A stretch of DNA of 64,000 nt from Diprion similis (taxonomy: Eukaryota; Arthropoda; Insecta; Hymenoptera; Diprionidae), in contig NC_060116.1 in assembly GCF_021155765.1 (NCBI RefSeq), positions 13,144,001-13,208,000 of the forward strand, read 5' to 3'. The notes below the pieces were generated by a model. The model was not told the DNA's origin. It worked only from the letters and a program-made list of their open reading frames with translations, and did not search any database. Shown one piece after another: positions 30,229 through 43,700 of the stretch (positions are counted from its first letter, which is position 1; each line of letters starts with the position of its first letter). Made by a program: the position numbers and the translations under genes.

Positions 30229-30234
30229 AATAAA
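30229..30234 (+). terminator. Poly(A) signal of copy A
   Basis: AATAAA 112 bp after the copy A stop codon, supporting A as a gene separate from B. Confidence 0.55.
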
Positions 30235-32455
30235 ATACGAAAGAGATACCCACCAAATGTTTTCATTCCTAGTAAATCTGAAACCATTACGGTACACACA
30301 GTTTTGATTAATATTGGAAATTTCACCATACACACACACACACACACACTCATACTTCGAAAACAACGAAGTTTTCTCCTCAGCGGTAGACCAAGTTTTA
30401 CCAATAAATTGAAATTTTCACATTTTATCCGTATAAGTATACAATATTAAATTGAATTTAATACTTTGCGACAGCTGATTTAAATAAATAATTCAATTAT
30501 GTTCGAATTCAAATTGTTACAATAAACCTGCTAGGTCTAAAAGCGCTTTGCACGTGCTGAATTGCTCCAATTACACACACACAAAGAAAGTGAACGTAGG
30601 CTTAGTGAGGATTTGTGGGGAAAATTTTAAAACGTAATCTCGGAGCCCACAAAGTAAGCCCTCCTCCGGATATTCTGATTTTTATTAAAAACAAAGGAAG
30701 AAAACATTTTCCGATCAAAAATGGCGAGGAAAAGGAAAATTAGGGAGGATTTTCCGGAACCGCGAGCTGGTATAACGCCATGGCGAACGGATAATTATAC
30801 GATTCGTACAAGTTTATGGCTGGCTGATGACTAACGTTGTGAACATTTAAAGGATATGACTAAGGATGAAACCGGCGGGTTGAGAGGCGGTAAACCGAGG
30901 TTTAGATGCGTCAGTGACCCCGGAAATTCCCATATACTTGACCCTGGATTGTTCGGCTGAGAATGAACGGATTTAGTCACCACCTGTGTGCAGTGTGAAA
31001 CGTATGGATTTGTGCGAATATGGATGGCGGGGAATTTAACATCAGTAATTGCATTATTCCCATGAGCGCTGAAAATGTGTGACTTTGTGGTATTTCGCTT
31101 CAATAGATTTTTTTTTGGTCCAGGCTAATTCAGTATTACCAGTAATATTGTCGCGATATTGTAAAATTAAAACGAAACACAATTCACTTGTTTCTTTTTA
31201 ATTTTGAAGCGATTCAAGGTAAAATATTGCTATTCAAGCCATTTCGTTTGTAAGTTAAATGTTTTTCTTCGGTTACTGAGATAACACATGCGATCGCAGT
31301 TTACGAAAATATTGATACGATGAACACTCAATACACGAGTACGTCCTCGTAATAAAATTAATAATCAGTATCTATTTTTGGCCGACTAAATTCTGTAATG
31401 GACATGAAAACCGGTTAATAGTTTCGCGCCTTTACTAGCAGGTGTATTACCTGCGATACATACCTACGATATGTGGAATACTGTGGATCGCGTGCGAGGG
31501 GACTCACGAATCTATTGGAATTCCATAGAATTATAACCGGTGAGTTTAGGTAGATACGGAGATGAGCGTTATTTATTGTATCATGATAGGTATATAAGCA
31601 CAGAAAATGTCAAGGCGAATATTTTTTATGTGTTTCATCGACGCGGTTAAAGGTGAAATGGCTAATCTTAGGCTACGTTATATTAGCCAGAGTCGCTGCA
31701 CGTGTCTTCAGCATTTGGTTTTTGTCACGCAATACCAAGATTTAAAGTTCGATATGAATGGCTTTACTTACGGACCACATTATTTACTTCAGCGTTGTAT
31801 TGCGAAAAGTTATTAAATATTCACATCTTGATATATAGATTTATCGATGTCGTTGTGCGGTGTTTCGGTAAAACTTGAATGTCACGTACGTTAGAACATT
31901 TTTCAACTACAGAAAATCTATAGAGAATTCATCATAAATTCAGATGATTCGACCGATTCGAAGCTTACGGCGAGCTGATAGAAATTACGAAAAACTTTTT
32001 CCCGATTTCAGTTTCTTTCTTTTATCTCAACCGAAAGATGATTCCTCATGGGCCTTGAGAGTTCGCATTATAGTTTATAACGAATGCTTTCGTTAACTAA
32101 GAATATTCAAGAACCGGTATATTAACGTGTGCTTTCGTTAATACATTTATACACAGGTTGCGTGTGTAAGTGTCGGTTTGGGGCAGTATAAATTAGACTT
32201 TCGCACAAAAACTCTGATCAGTAGATGAACGGTGGCTGTAGTTTTGAGTAGGCATAGCAAATTCCTCATATAATTCGCGTATAATGTAATAATCCATAAC
32301 TACATAATTACATGCATTCCAGTCTAGTCTCGTATTGAAATAAATTTCTTTATTGGAATGCAATTGATGTTATTACCGCCGGACAGTGGTAGTTTTCACT
32401 TTCAAAACGACGCGGCGGATTGTCGCTTTGCCAAACTTGCCGATCGTCCGCAACG
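30235..32455. other. Spacer between copies A and B
   Basis: Starts with a (CA)n run (about 30329-30350). The right half is duplicated upstream of copy C: the block near 31300-31370 (TATTGATACGATGAACACTC...) matches 39624-39690. It probably carries the copy B promoter. No coding region is supported; a 69-codon ORF at 31607-31816 has no known domain. Confidence 0.55.
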
Positions 32456-35400
32456 ATGACGCTGAAGATATTCTATTTCGCACTGCATTTAAATGCAGTA
32501 TTTCTCGTCAGCTTTGCTAGGCCTGATTGCATTCCTGAAATTGCCGTCGCCGATAGCAAAGCTCTGGTTGAGGTCGTCGACGTTGTCAAGATTTGCCAGT
32601 AAGACACACATTCAAATCGATATTGTCACGGTGATCGAGGTTTTTTAATTGTGTAATCTCTTCAGGGATGGCCAATTTGAATGTCGAAACGGTGAATGCA
32701 TCGAGGATCTATTTCTGTGCGACGGAGAAGCCGATTGTTCAGACCAGAGCGACGAGACTCGGTTCGAATGCTCAAAGCCAAAATTCTCATGTTCGGATTC
32801 GGAATTTCGCTGCGATTACGGCGCCTGTGTCAACAAGGATGCGGTTTGCAATGGCGTCAAGGATTGCCTCGACAACAGCGATGAACTCCTTGCAGAGTGT
32901 TCAAAACCTGCGCAGCAACGCGAGTTGTTAATTCACGTGAGAATTAATGACGCGGCAGTGAACGATTACGTTGAAACGCATGAAAATTTGCCTCGGTAAT
33001 TGAATTAACGTTTTTCTTACATTTCGGTAATTTAGTAACATCCAAAAACACCTTGCATATGGCTAAGATTTTTCGATTTTCGTATTAAATGATGTAAAAT
33101 TTTGTGATTTTCGGTATATCTAATTGTTAAATTGAACATTTTATGGGATTCTATCATTAAGCTTAAAATCACTTCAAACCATCAAATTTTTAACAAAAAA
33201 GTAAATTTTCTTAGACAGTACCATCACTTCACTTCAATCTCATGTTTTTTTTTTCAAATACAAATATTTTTTAAATCGATGGAAACTTGTGTTAAAAGTA
33301 ATTTCTTACCCTAGTTACGAATCATTGTATTTTACTGCAAAAGTAGCAAGTGGAAGGCCTTGAAAAATAATATCCCGTCCAAAAACACGTTTTGAAGCTA
33401 AAAAAAGAGAATTCTTGAAAAAATATACTTTGTTTGCTTTTATCAATAACTAAAATCTTTATCAGTTTTTTTTTTTATTGAACCAAAGCCAATTACAAGA
33501 ATCTCAAAAAAAAAACATTCCTTCTGATTCCTTATTCAATTCTGAAGATGAAAAATTTTCTTTTTCTTAATAACGGACCGATTTTTCTAAATATTCCGGA
33601 CGACGCCGCACAAATAATTCTAAGAAAAAGCGATTCAGCAGCAGCACTTGAACAATTCTTGATCATTATCTAGCAAAGAAGAAACAAAGCCACGGCATCG
33701 TAAGATTATTTACCAAGTCAAGCGTCCAATAAGATACGGGAAGCCGGTATACGCGAACAAAATCGACAATCCGGAACCAACGACGTCGGTGAGCGTTTTG
33801 CCGCTGGAGCGGTCGAATTACACGCTCTGTGTTGTGCCGCCGCAGCCTCCAAACGGACAATGGAGGCTTCACAGTGATTTCTGCCACGGAAAGAAAGACT
33901 GCGATATTCCTCAGAATATCGCATTGAAGCCTGGTAGCCGGCTGGTATATTGGTGTGACACAGATTTCGGAATCAGAGGAGACGCCGACGTTTATTGTGG
34001 AGCCGGAGGAAGTTGGTCATCAATTCCCGAGTGCATCGGTGAGTAGATGGATTTGACAGACTAGACTGACTAAATTTAAGAGTTCAAGGACGAAAGCATG
34101 CAAGCTCGTTGCTTTCGACTTTGGCTTAGTTTCCACGTCAACTTCCGTTTTCGTTAACAATGAGGACATGTTTCAGTCACCACATGCCCACCCTTGAACT
34201 CGATTTCGAGAGCAGCTACTTGTTCTCGTGATGGGGAGCGCGTCAGCTGCCAGACCTCCATTTCTCCACGTACAAGGGCGAAGGTTACGTGCCGGGTAAA
34301 TTATGGACTGGAATCGAACCCAGTGCCGACCGTTATTGAACAGGATATCGAGTGCAACCAGGACGGAAGGTGGGAGCCGGAGCCAATTACATGCCGTCCA
34401 AGTATGAAGTCAATTGAAAATAGAAATTAGAGTATCAAAGTCCTTTTCGCTTTAATTATTATAAATATTGCAATTTTACTGCGGCGGTTTCAGTTTGTGG
34501 ACTGGAGAATCCTTTCAGTCGGAAGCAGGAGACAGTAAACAATGTCTCCATAGAAGCCGGAGGTTTTCCTTGGCACGCCAATCTCTGGAGGGAAGTAAAT
34601 TCTGGAGAGAAAGTCGATTACGAGTTTCGGTGTAGTGCGACCATTGTTCGACCCAACTTCGTGCTGACCGCGGCTTATTGTGTCGTCAGCGACATATCGG
34701 GGGTCTCCGAAAACCCTGAGCGTCTCCGGGTCACAGCGGGAAATGTTTATCGAGATATAAATGATCTCGAAACTGCTTCATGGATCGTTCAAAAGGTTGT
34801 GATGATCACTTTCGTACACTTTCTGGTTATATTTCAGTGCCCGATGACCTTTTATTCTTCACGGTTTTCATTTTTCATTTGATAGGTGAAAAATGTGTAC
34901 AGAAATTGCGGGAACATGAGCTTTTTTCTCGACGATGTCTCGGACATAGCGCTGATCGAGTTGTCGGAGCCATTTCAGTTCTCGACTCAAATACTTCCCG
35001 TTTGTTTGGACGACTCGTGGCGAAGTGAAGCAATTTTTGAATCCGGCGGGACAGGAAAGATCGATGGATTCGGTATAAACTCCGTTACAGCATCTAGCCC
35101 TGTGCTTCAAATTGCAAACGTCAGTTACGCGTTAAACAACGAGTGTAGAATGCCGTACAACGACTCTGGAATTGAAGTGATAATCAAGAACGATGAATTT
35201 TGCGGTGCTTATTCTAACGGTGGGTACATGAATATCCTACAAACCTGTACGTAGCCAGGGTGATCCTTATTTAAGGTGTTGACAAATTTTGTTCGGGCCA
35301 CCCCTCAAATCGACTCCAAGTAATTCGAAAACAATTCCTCAATTTTTTTAGATATTTATCTCAACTCTAGCCCGTACCTCTGAGAGGGTGAATTGCCTTA

Positions 35401-38400
35401 TTTAAAATACACGCATTTCAGCTACATTCTCAGTACGAATTTTATTGTAAGAGTAAAAGTATTCAAAAGAATCTGTAACTGCAAAATTTTTTTTGGCATT
35501 AGCGCTGCTATCTGAGAAAAAAACTTGAAGTGAACGTACCAGGTAATCTCAACGAATTGTACACCCTTTAAAACTGACTGTTTGTTTCATTTAGAGGATG
35601 TTCAATTCGTCTAGTTTGCCTGGGACGATGATGTCAATTTTTTTTTAAAGTATGATAGCATCAATGCCCACTAAAATTTTGCAGTTACAGAATTTTTTTC
35701 AACATTATTACTCTAACAATAAAATTTATTTTGAGAATGTTGCTGAAATACGTGTATTTCAAATCGGAAAATCCACCCTCTCAGAATCTAGAGTTGAGAT
35801 AAAAGTCTGAGAAAATAAGGAATTTTTTTTCAATTGTTTAGAATAGATTTGTGGGGTGGTCCAAAATAAATTCGTTAACACAATAAACAAGGGAAAACCC
35901 TCGTATGTACTGAACTCAATTAACGAAATCACATCAATGGGACAGGGAGGAGGGAGATGTCATGCTGAATTCTGATAATTTCAGAAACGACGGTGTGTGA
36001 CTGGGATACGGGGGGTGGACTCGTCGTGCAAAAAAGTGGACTGTGGCATCTTGTAGGAATCTATAGTGCGGGACTTCGCCCAAGTTTGGTGGACGCACCG
36101 AGCACAAACTGTGGTGACAATCCCTACTCGCTGTACACTAAGGTGTCCGCCTACATACCGTGGATTCAAGACGTTTTCTTCAAGTTGGAGCGATACAAAT
36201 CTTACCCTGTGTGCAGTTTCTACATGTAAGCTCTTTCCTTACAATTTTTTGGGCTTTTGGGAAAAGATTTCTCTTCTATTATCTGTCTTCTTTATCTTCG
36301 TATATCGCACTGTATGGATGCTTAATTTGTTTTGAAACAGCCCACCGCAGATCCAGCTGCAGCAAAACATTATTAAACCCATAAGACCAGCCTCATCACC
36401 GTCAAATGCTGGCAATCCCATAAGACCAGCCTCAGCACCGTCAAATGCTGGCAATCCCATAAGACCAGCCTCATCACTGCGAAATGCTGGCAATTCCATA
36501 ACATCAGCCCCATCATCGCCAAATGCTGGCAATCCCATAACACCAGTCCCATTACTGCCAAATGCTGCCAATCCCATAACATCAGCTCCATCACCGCCAA
36601 ATGCTGCCAATCCCATAACACCAGTACCATCACCACCAAATGCTGGCAATCCCATAACACCAACCCCATCACTGCCAAATGCTGGCAATTCCATAACACC
36701 ATCCCCATCACTGCCAAATGCTGGCAATTCCATAACACCAACCCCATCACCACCAAATGCTGGCAATCCCATAACACCAACCCCATCACTGCCAAATGCT
36801 GGCAATTCCATAACACCAACCCCATCACCACCAAATGCTGGCAATCCCATAACACCAACCCCATCACTGCCAAATGCTGCCAATCCCATGACACCAACCC
36901 CATCACTGCCAAATGCTGGCAATTCCATAACACCAGCCCCATCACCCAATCCCATAACATCGGTCAGGCCGTCACCGTCGCCAGCGAAGTCGCCGATGAT
37001 GATGACGATGATGATGCCAAACCCAGATTTGGTTAAAACGCAAATTCCGCAATATGCGCAGAGCGTATCCTGCGCGATACCACCACAGCCTACCAATGGG
37101 AACTATAAGTCTCATTCGTCTCTCTGCGGGGGGAAAACGGATTGCACTCTTCCCGAGGGTGCTGCACTGAAACCCGGAAGTCAGCTGGTATACAGTTGCC
37201 TACCTGGATTTCGAATCAATGGGAGTGCTGACGTTTTTTGCGGACTGAACGGAAACTGGTCAGCTATCCCAACCTGCACGGGTGAGTCAAAACTCTTTGT
37301 ACATTGAATATAGAACGCTGTGGGGGATCTAAAGGTTCTAATTCTTATTCTTTCATGAAAGTAATAAGCATCAGAAAAACGCAACGTAAATGTATGCGAG
37401 AAGGACCTCCATTCTAGCCAGAGTTTGCGACTCTCCATGATTTCTGCTGAAATAAAAGATATAACTCTAAGACATTTTACGGAAAGGGTACAGGATCTAT
37501 GTAAATATTTGCTTTTAATGCCTGATTGATTGGAATATTTCACAGCGATCACCTGCCCCTCGCTGGATTCCGCATCGACGATAATGTCTTGCTTTCGGTC
37601 GAATCGTTACAAGCGGTGCAACTCTACTGAGTTACCAGATACCACGGCTGTACTCCAATGTCGACCTGCTTATACCGAGGATGCGAGTCTTGCCATGGCT
37701 GGTAATAAACATGTGAAATGTAACGCGAACGGCCAGTGGGAGCCCAAACCTATCTCTTGCCTTCCAAGTAAGCAGCAACGATTCGACGCCTAAATTTTTA
37801 GTAGATTCAACTCACGCATCCTTTGAATTTGGTTTCAGTGTGCGGAATAACTAACACTCAGTTCACCCCGACCGTGCTGAGAGGACACTCCGCTAAAATC
37901 TCACAATTCCCCTGGCACGCTACGTTGTACAAGCAAGAGAAGCCGCCCGATGGTCCCAAGATGTTTCAATGTGGTGGAACGATAATCCAAAACAACCTCG
38001 TCCTTACCGCCGCCCATTGTGTTTATGACGATAAATTCAAGACGGTTGAATTACCTGGAAAGTTTTACGTTGTCACTGGAAACGTATTCCAAGATTACGA
38101 TTCTTCGTTTCACGATCAACGGGTAGTTCAGAAAGCTATGGTTAGTAGCATAACAGTGGACCTTCTTAGCGAATATATATACGTTTTGGTGTTCCTTCGG
38201 TAATAACTTTACACGGTTTTGTTTCTTTATCAGGTTAAAAGCATCCACGTCCCTTGTGAGTATTTCGGCTTGAACGGTAATTACAATTCTGACATCGCGA
38301 TCATCGAATTGCGGGGCTCGTTTCAACTCTCCGGAATCTTAATCCCAGCCTGCATGGATGTAGTCGGTAACAACGAGCAGCTATTGGAGCCTGGCTCGAT

Positions 38401-38906
38401 TGCAAAAATAGCTGGATTTGGTGGAACAGAAAGTAGCGTGACGAGCGCAAGTCTATTGACTACGAATATCTCCTACGTATCTTATAGCGAGTGCAAAATG
38501 GCTGACAGTACCCAGGAAAACGTAGGGCTTATATCGAACGACAAGTTCTGCGGCAAAGGCCAAAACGGTACTAAAATATACGGTTACTAAGTTTTAATTC
38601 CACGAGACGGCTCAGAAGCGGAAGACATTTCATTCCATTTGATTAATTCCAGGGGCGGCCGTTTGCCAAGGAGACAGCGGTGGTGGTCTGGTGTTTCAGA
38701 GTGATGGAAGGTGGCACGTCATGGGAGTTTTGAGCGTCAATTTGGGGGCGAGCACCTTGAACGGCGAGAAAACCTGCATCCCTAACTCTTACGCCCTCTA
38801 CACCAAGGTTCTCACCTACATGTCGTGGATTCGGAGCGTGATGAACAGTCTACAAAAATTTGAGGCTTACACGTCGTGCGAATTTGATACAAACACCATT
38901 ACGTGA
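32456..38906 (+). CDS. Copy B: two-headed ModSP/HP14-like protease (head 1 inactive, head 2 active)
   Basis: Twelve exons: 32456-32598, 32666-32995, 33674-34038, 34177-34401, 34494-34795, 34886-35219, 35985-36225, 36341-37281, 37546-37767, 37839-38140, 38234-38567, 38653-38906 (1330 aa). Same module order as copy A with two LDLa repeats. SP1 has lost two of three catalytic residues: His to Tyr (TAAYC) and Ser to Thr (CDWDTGGG), with Asp kept (SDIALIEL). SP2 is intact: TAAHC, SDIAIIEL, CQGDSGGG, and the activation region reads TPTVLRG rather than the usual IVGG. The hinge is greatly expanded by a 13-residue repeat, and Met- and Pro-rich sequence follows before the third CCP domain. A very long intron (35220-35984) inside SP1 contains a large foldback element. 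Confidence 0.82.
35276..35881. repeat. About 600-bp foldback element in a copy B intron
   Basis: The left arm (from GTGTTGACAAATTTTG) is an imperfect inverse of the right arm (ending CAAAATAAATTCGTTAACAC). Pairing continues almost to a centre near 35578 (CCAGGTAATCTC... against GAGGATGTTC...CCTGG). Blocks such as TCTGTAACTGCAAAATTTT and TATCTCAACTCTAG recur inverted. No transposase ORF. Either a foldback/MITE insertion or an inverted duplication. Confidence 0.75.
36375..36947 (+). repeat. 39-bp coding minisatellite in the copy B hinge
   Basis: Fourteen full 39-bp units (36375-36920) and a partial one, in frame, encoding approximately NPITPTPSLPNAG per unit. Units differ at a few positions and some alternate (CTGCCA against CCACCA), which suggests higher-order expansion. 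The long antisense ORFs (36239-37096 and 36373-36960) are artefacts of this stop-free repeat. Confidence 0.9.
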
Positions 38907-39128
38907 ATTGACAAAACTTCAGATCAGACGGTGGAAAATATGTGTGAACCGCGATAAGACCTACCTCCGTAGATTAAATACCAAAAACACTTATCAAGTT
39001 TGTTTGGGGTTGCGATATGTGGACATATCTATAGATAATAGGCTTTTAAAAGGCTCGCAAGTACCGCACATTCGGTGATTTGTTATTTACGGATTCAAAA
39101 CCCCGTGAACGATACACGGGTAGGGACG

Positions 39129-39134
39129 AAATAA
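39129..39134 (+). terminator. Poly(A) signal of copy B
   Basis: AATAAA 223 bp after the copy B stop codon. Confidence 0.5.
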
Positions 39135-40757
39135 ATCATTGATTTCACGCCTGTGTGGAAACTCTTAAGTATTTCGAATACAGCGGAATGGCTGTACTGC
39201 ATATGACAGCCAAATTAAAAGAAAAATAAAAATTTAGTATTTTGTGGCATTCTTTTAATAATGTAATAGAAAATCATTTAGAAATTAATATGACGTTGCG
39301 TTGGAAATGATTTTTAGGGATGATTGTAAAGTTAAGGGTCTATCTTCTATCTATCTTCGAAAAAGTTTTCCGTGACTTAGTAATAAGGTTTCATCAGTCA
39401 CCCAATCGTTCTCTTGGCATGATGTAAAAAGTTTTCATGCGGGTTTATAGAAACAATCTTCTGAATAAAATGAACCACTGTAGATTAAATTCGAAACAAT
39501 TTACTTGACTTTTCATCGTTTGGAAGAGATTTGAAATAAAAAACTGGTGTCGTTGATTGGAAGTTGAGTGTATTTTTATTTTTGTATTCTTTCTCAGGTA
39601 AAACATCCGATGTAGCTTACGAAAATATTAATATGATAAGTACTCAATATACGATTACCTATTTCGTAAGAAAATTAATATTGCGTAACAAACGCTTTTA
39701 AAGGACTCACAAACCGGTTTAAGTATATATTCGCGTCTATTCGCGTTGATGTATATACCGATGTGGAATTCCATATGTATGGTAATACCTGGGGTAATAC
39801 CAGACTCCAAAGACTAATCTGGTTGATGCGGTTAAAGATGAAATAGCCAACTCAACGAAATTATCGCGCAACGGCCGAGGTCACGGTAGCTAAAAATAGT
39901 ATGTGAACATCACTGTGCGATTCTCAATTATAAAATTTAATGTGAATAGCTAAATAACTTGGTATTCTTCTGCCATTGTCTTGCAAAAAATGATATAGAC
40001 ATAAAACGTGACTCATCGACAATGTAATAATGTATTTCGGTGACAGTTTAATGTCATGTGTATGATCATATATACATTTTATTATAGATAAAATTAATTG
40101 CTTTCCCATTTAGCCAAAATTTACAACATTTTATTACATCGGTAGGCTATCGAATGACGTTGCAATATACATACATAATAAATTCAGATGAAATTCAGAG
40201 AAATTAAAGAAATGAAGCTGAGTGAGAAAAAGTATTATACGTTCCACTTGATGCGACCAGATTTTTCTTCAGGCGGAAAAATGTTTTACTTCATCCTTGA
40301 AGAATTTTTTTTTCTCTCTCAACGTTAGTTTCTTCCTTTCGTTTTAATTCGTAGAGGATTGCCCCCAAGAACCTTGAGAACTTGGGATGGCCCGATGCTT
40401 GTCTCGGTTGTACTGAGAATATATGATAAACCGGTATGTACCAACACATTTGTTACACCTTCATCAGGCTCACATTTGTGCACAGACTATATTTTTGTGT
40501 GTAAGTTTCGCATTTGAGAGGGAATGTTAATGGTTTCAATGGTAAATCCTGTTCAGTACGGAAACGACAGCAGTAGTTTGGTGATCGTTGCAAAATTGCA
40601 CAGTACGCGTACGTGAAAATTGAAAAAATGTGCCGTCGATATTGTTCTACCAATATGTCACGTGTGCGTTAATATATGTGTCCGATATCGATTATTAGTC
40701 CATCCTGGTGACTCTTGTCGTTTTCACTTACCGTGGAACAGCGATCCTTTTTGCGAA
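39135..40757. other. Spacer between copies B and C
   Basis: Shares blocks with the A-B spacer, including ATATGATAAGTACTCAATAT near 39632, showing that the duplication unit included upstream DNA. No coding region is supported. It likely contains the copy C promoter. Confidence 0.55.
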
Positions 40758-43700
40758 ATGTCTGCAAAGATAATCGTAAAGATATTTTATTTCTCGTTGC
40801 ATTTAAATGCAGCGTTTCTCGTCAGCTATGCTTTGACTGGATATTATGATGAAAACGTCACTTACAATCGTACTCCGGATAAAGGCAACGAGAATATCGG
40901 ACCGTGTCGGTGAGATGCACGTTTCAATCAATACTTTATATTCAAGATTCAGATTTTTTCATGTCAGAATTCCCTCAGGGATGACCAATTTCAGTGCAAC
41001 AATGGCGAGTGCATCAAGGACCAATTGTTGTGCGATGGAAGAGCCGACTGTTCAGACCAGAGCGATGAGGCTTGGGCTCCATGCGCAAGCCCGTTACTGA
41101 TGTGTCCGGAATCGGCATTCCGCTGCGATTATGGTGCCTGCATCCACCAGAATATGGTTTGCAACGGCGTCAAGGATTGCATCGACAACAGCGACGAGCT
41201 TCTTGACGACTGTTCCCGAAATTCACCACAGCTGGAGCGTCCGATCTACGTGAGAATTTATAACAATGAAGAGTACCGGCAATATGCTCCACAACATAAA
41301 ACTTTGCCTTGGTAATTGAATGATTGTTTTTTTGTATACTTTGCTACTGAAAATGCAATGGTATCAGGGAAAACGTTGGACGTAAAAAGGATTTTTTAAT
41401 TATCGTATTGAAAAATGCACAAATTAGTGGTTTTCGTTGTATACGATTGTCAATTTTTAACTGAAAAGTAACATTTTTAGCAACATGCACTGTTGAGAAA
41501 TATTCCTTTTTCCAATACAAGAGTAAAAAAAATGATATTTTTCACGATTTTGGTTTATAGTTTGGCTTGGAATTTTACTGATTCTCCATTCACGTAACAA
41601 AATTTATTGGACTCGTTGACACACCGGTATATCGGTTATTTAATAACCTCGTACATTCGGCAATTAATGTGCAATGAATGCATTGAACGCATTCTCAATT
41701 CAGATTTGGCGGTAAGATGGCCGAAAAACGAATGTTGAATGAACAAAAATTTTTTCACAAAAAGGCCAGGACGCGAAGTTTATTTTTTTATGCATTTTGA
41801 GTATGAGACTGACTAGTTGATTACTAGCCTCACCTTATATTCCTCCTCCTTATATTCCATTCCTCACCTTATACCGATAGAAATTATTGAAGACTCTCGG
41901 TTTTTGCACCTTTGAATTCGAATATATAAAAATCCTATCCCATACGAGATTGCGCCATTTGTAGTTTCATGCCGTATCTTTGGTCCGCTATTTTTCAGTC
42001 GACATGTGAAATTTTAAAAATCTATACGCAGACTTGCATTCAGCTGGTTCTGAAACGTTCGGAAACAAGATTTCACGGGATTCCGTCGTTTCCTTTGAAT
42101 AACAACGATTCTTTCCCATTGTGCACCATATAGGGTTATATACGCAATCAGAAGTCGCATGACAGGAAGGACGCTGGCGGTTGAGCCCAAAAGCTCACGA
42201 TTAACGTCATCGCCAAATTTTACGTTGCTCAACGCCTCGCGTAATTTACGATTGACCGATACGCGCTGCACTGTGCCACCGCAGCCTCCGAACGGACATT
42301 GGCAGCTTCACAGACAGTCCTGCGAAAGCGATGAGAACTGCGATGTTCCTCAGGGTGCCACGTTGAAGCCTGGAAGCCGGTTGGTATATTCCTGTGATGC
42401 CGAGTACAGTGTCAGTGGAAACACTGACGTTTATTGCGAAGATGGAGGAAGTTGGTCGCCAATTCCAGAGTGCATCGGTGGGTACATGGATTTGACAGAC
42501 TGACTGCAAAAATTGAAGAGCTCATTGTTTTTTAATCTAGCTTAGACATGGTGAGTTCGGACTTTAATTGACGATCAAGATTTGTTTCAGCAAATACATG
42601 CACACCCTTAAACTCGATTTCATGGGCAGCTACTTGTTCCCGTGATGGGGTGCGCGTCAGCTGCGAGAGCTTCATTCTTCCACGTACGAAGGCGAAGCTT
42701 AGGTGCCGGATAAATTATGCACTGGAACTGAACTTCGTGCAAACCGTTGCTGAACAAGATATCGAGTGCAACCAGGATGGAAGGTGGGAGCCAGAGCCAA
42801 TTACCTGCCGCCCAAGTATGATGCCAATTGAAAATAGAAATTAGAGTAGCAAAGTGTTTTTCACTCTAATTGTTACAAACATCGCAATTTGCCTACTATG
42901 GTTTCAGTTTGTGGATTGGCGGATCCTTCCAGTCAGAAGGTGGAGATGATAAACGGTGTCCTTGTAGAATCTGGGGGTTTTCCTTGGCACGCGAATGTTT
43001 GGAAAAACGATGGCTCCGAAGTACGCTCGTTCAGGTGCAGTGCGACTATTGTTCAGTCTAATTTGGTGCTGACCACAGCTAAGTGCATCCTCAACAACAT
43101 ATCAGGCTCATCCGAAGACCCTGCGCTCCTCCTTGTCACCGCTGGAAGTGCTTATCTGAATTCAAATAATTCCTCAAAATTTTCATCGACGGTTTATAAG
43201 GTTGTTCTATTATCAGTTTCACCCGCTTCTCGGCATTTTTTAATGCCTTGTATTCTTGCATTATTAACGGTGGTTAATTTCGTTTCGGTAGGTAAAAAAT
43301 GTGTACAGAAATTGCCTGGACTCCAACCTCCTGTCCAACTACACTTCGGACATAGCACTGATCGAGTTGTCGGATCGATTTCAATTCTCGGATGCGTTAC
43401 TTCCCGTTTGTCTAGACGTGTCGAGTCGAAGTGAACGGCTTTTTCAATCTCGCTTTACAGGATGGGTTGGTGGATTCGGTAGAAATTCCGTCACAGCATC
43501 TAGCCCGACACTTCGACTTGTACCAATCAGTTATGTGTCAAACGACGAGTGCAGAATGCTGCACAATGGCTCCAGAATTGAAGTGGCAATGAAGAATGAT
43601 GAATTTTGCGGTGTTAATTCTCATGGTAAGGGCATACATGTCACACGTACCTACCTCGTGCACTGATTCCAATTAAGGGGCCGCAAAATTTTAACCCCGT

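Noticed and set aside
36239-37096. Long minus-strand ORFs (285 and 195 codons) opposite the copy B hinge
   Set aside because: They are stop-free shadows of the 39-bp repeat, which codes in frame on the plus strand between two recognised domains.
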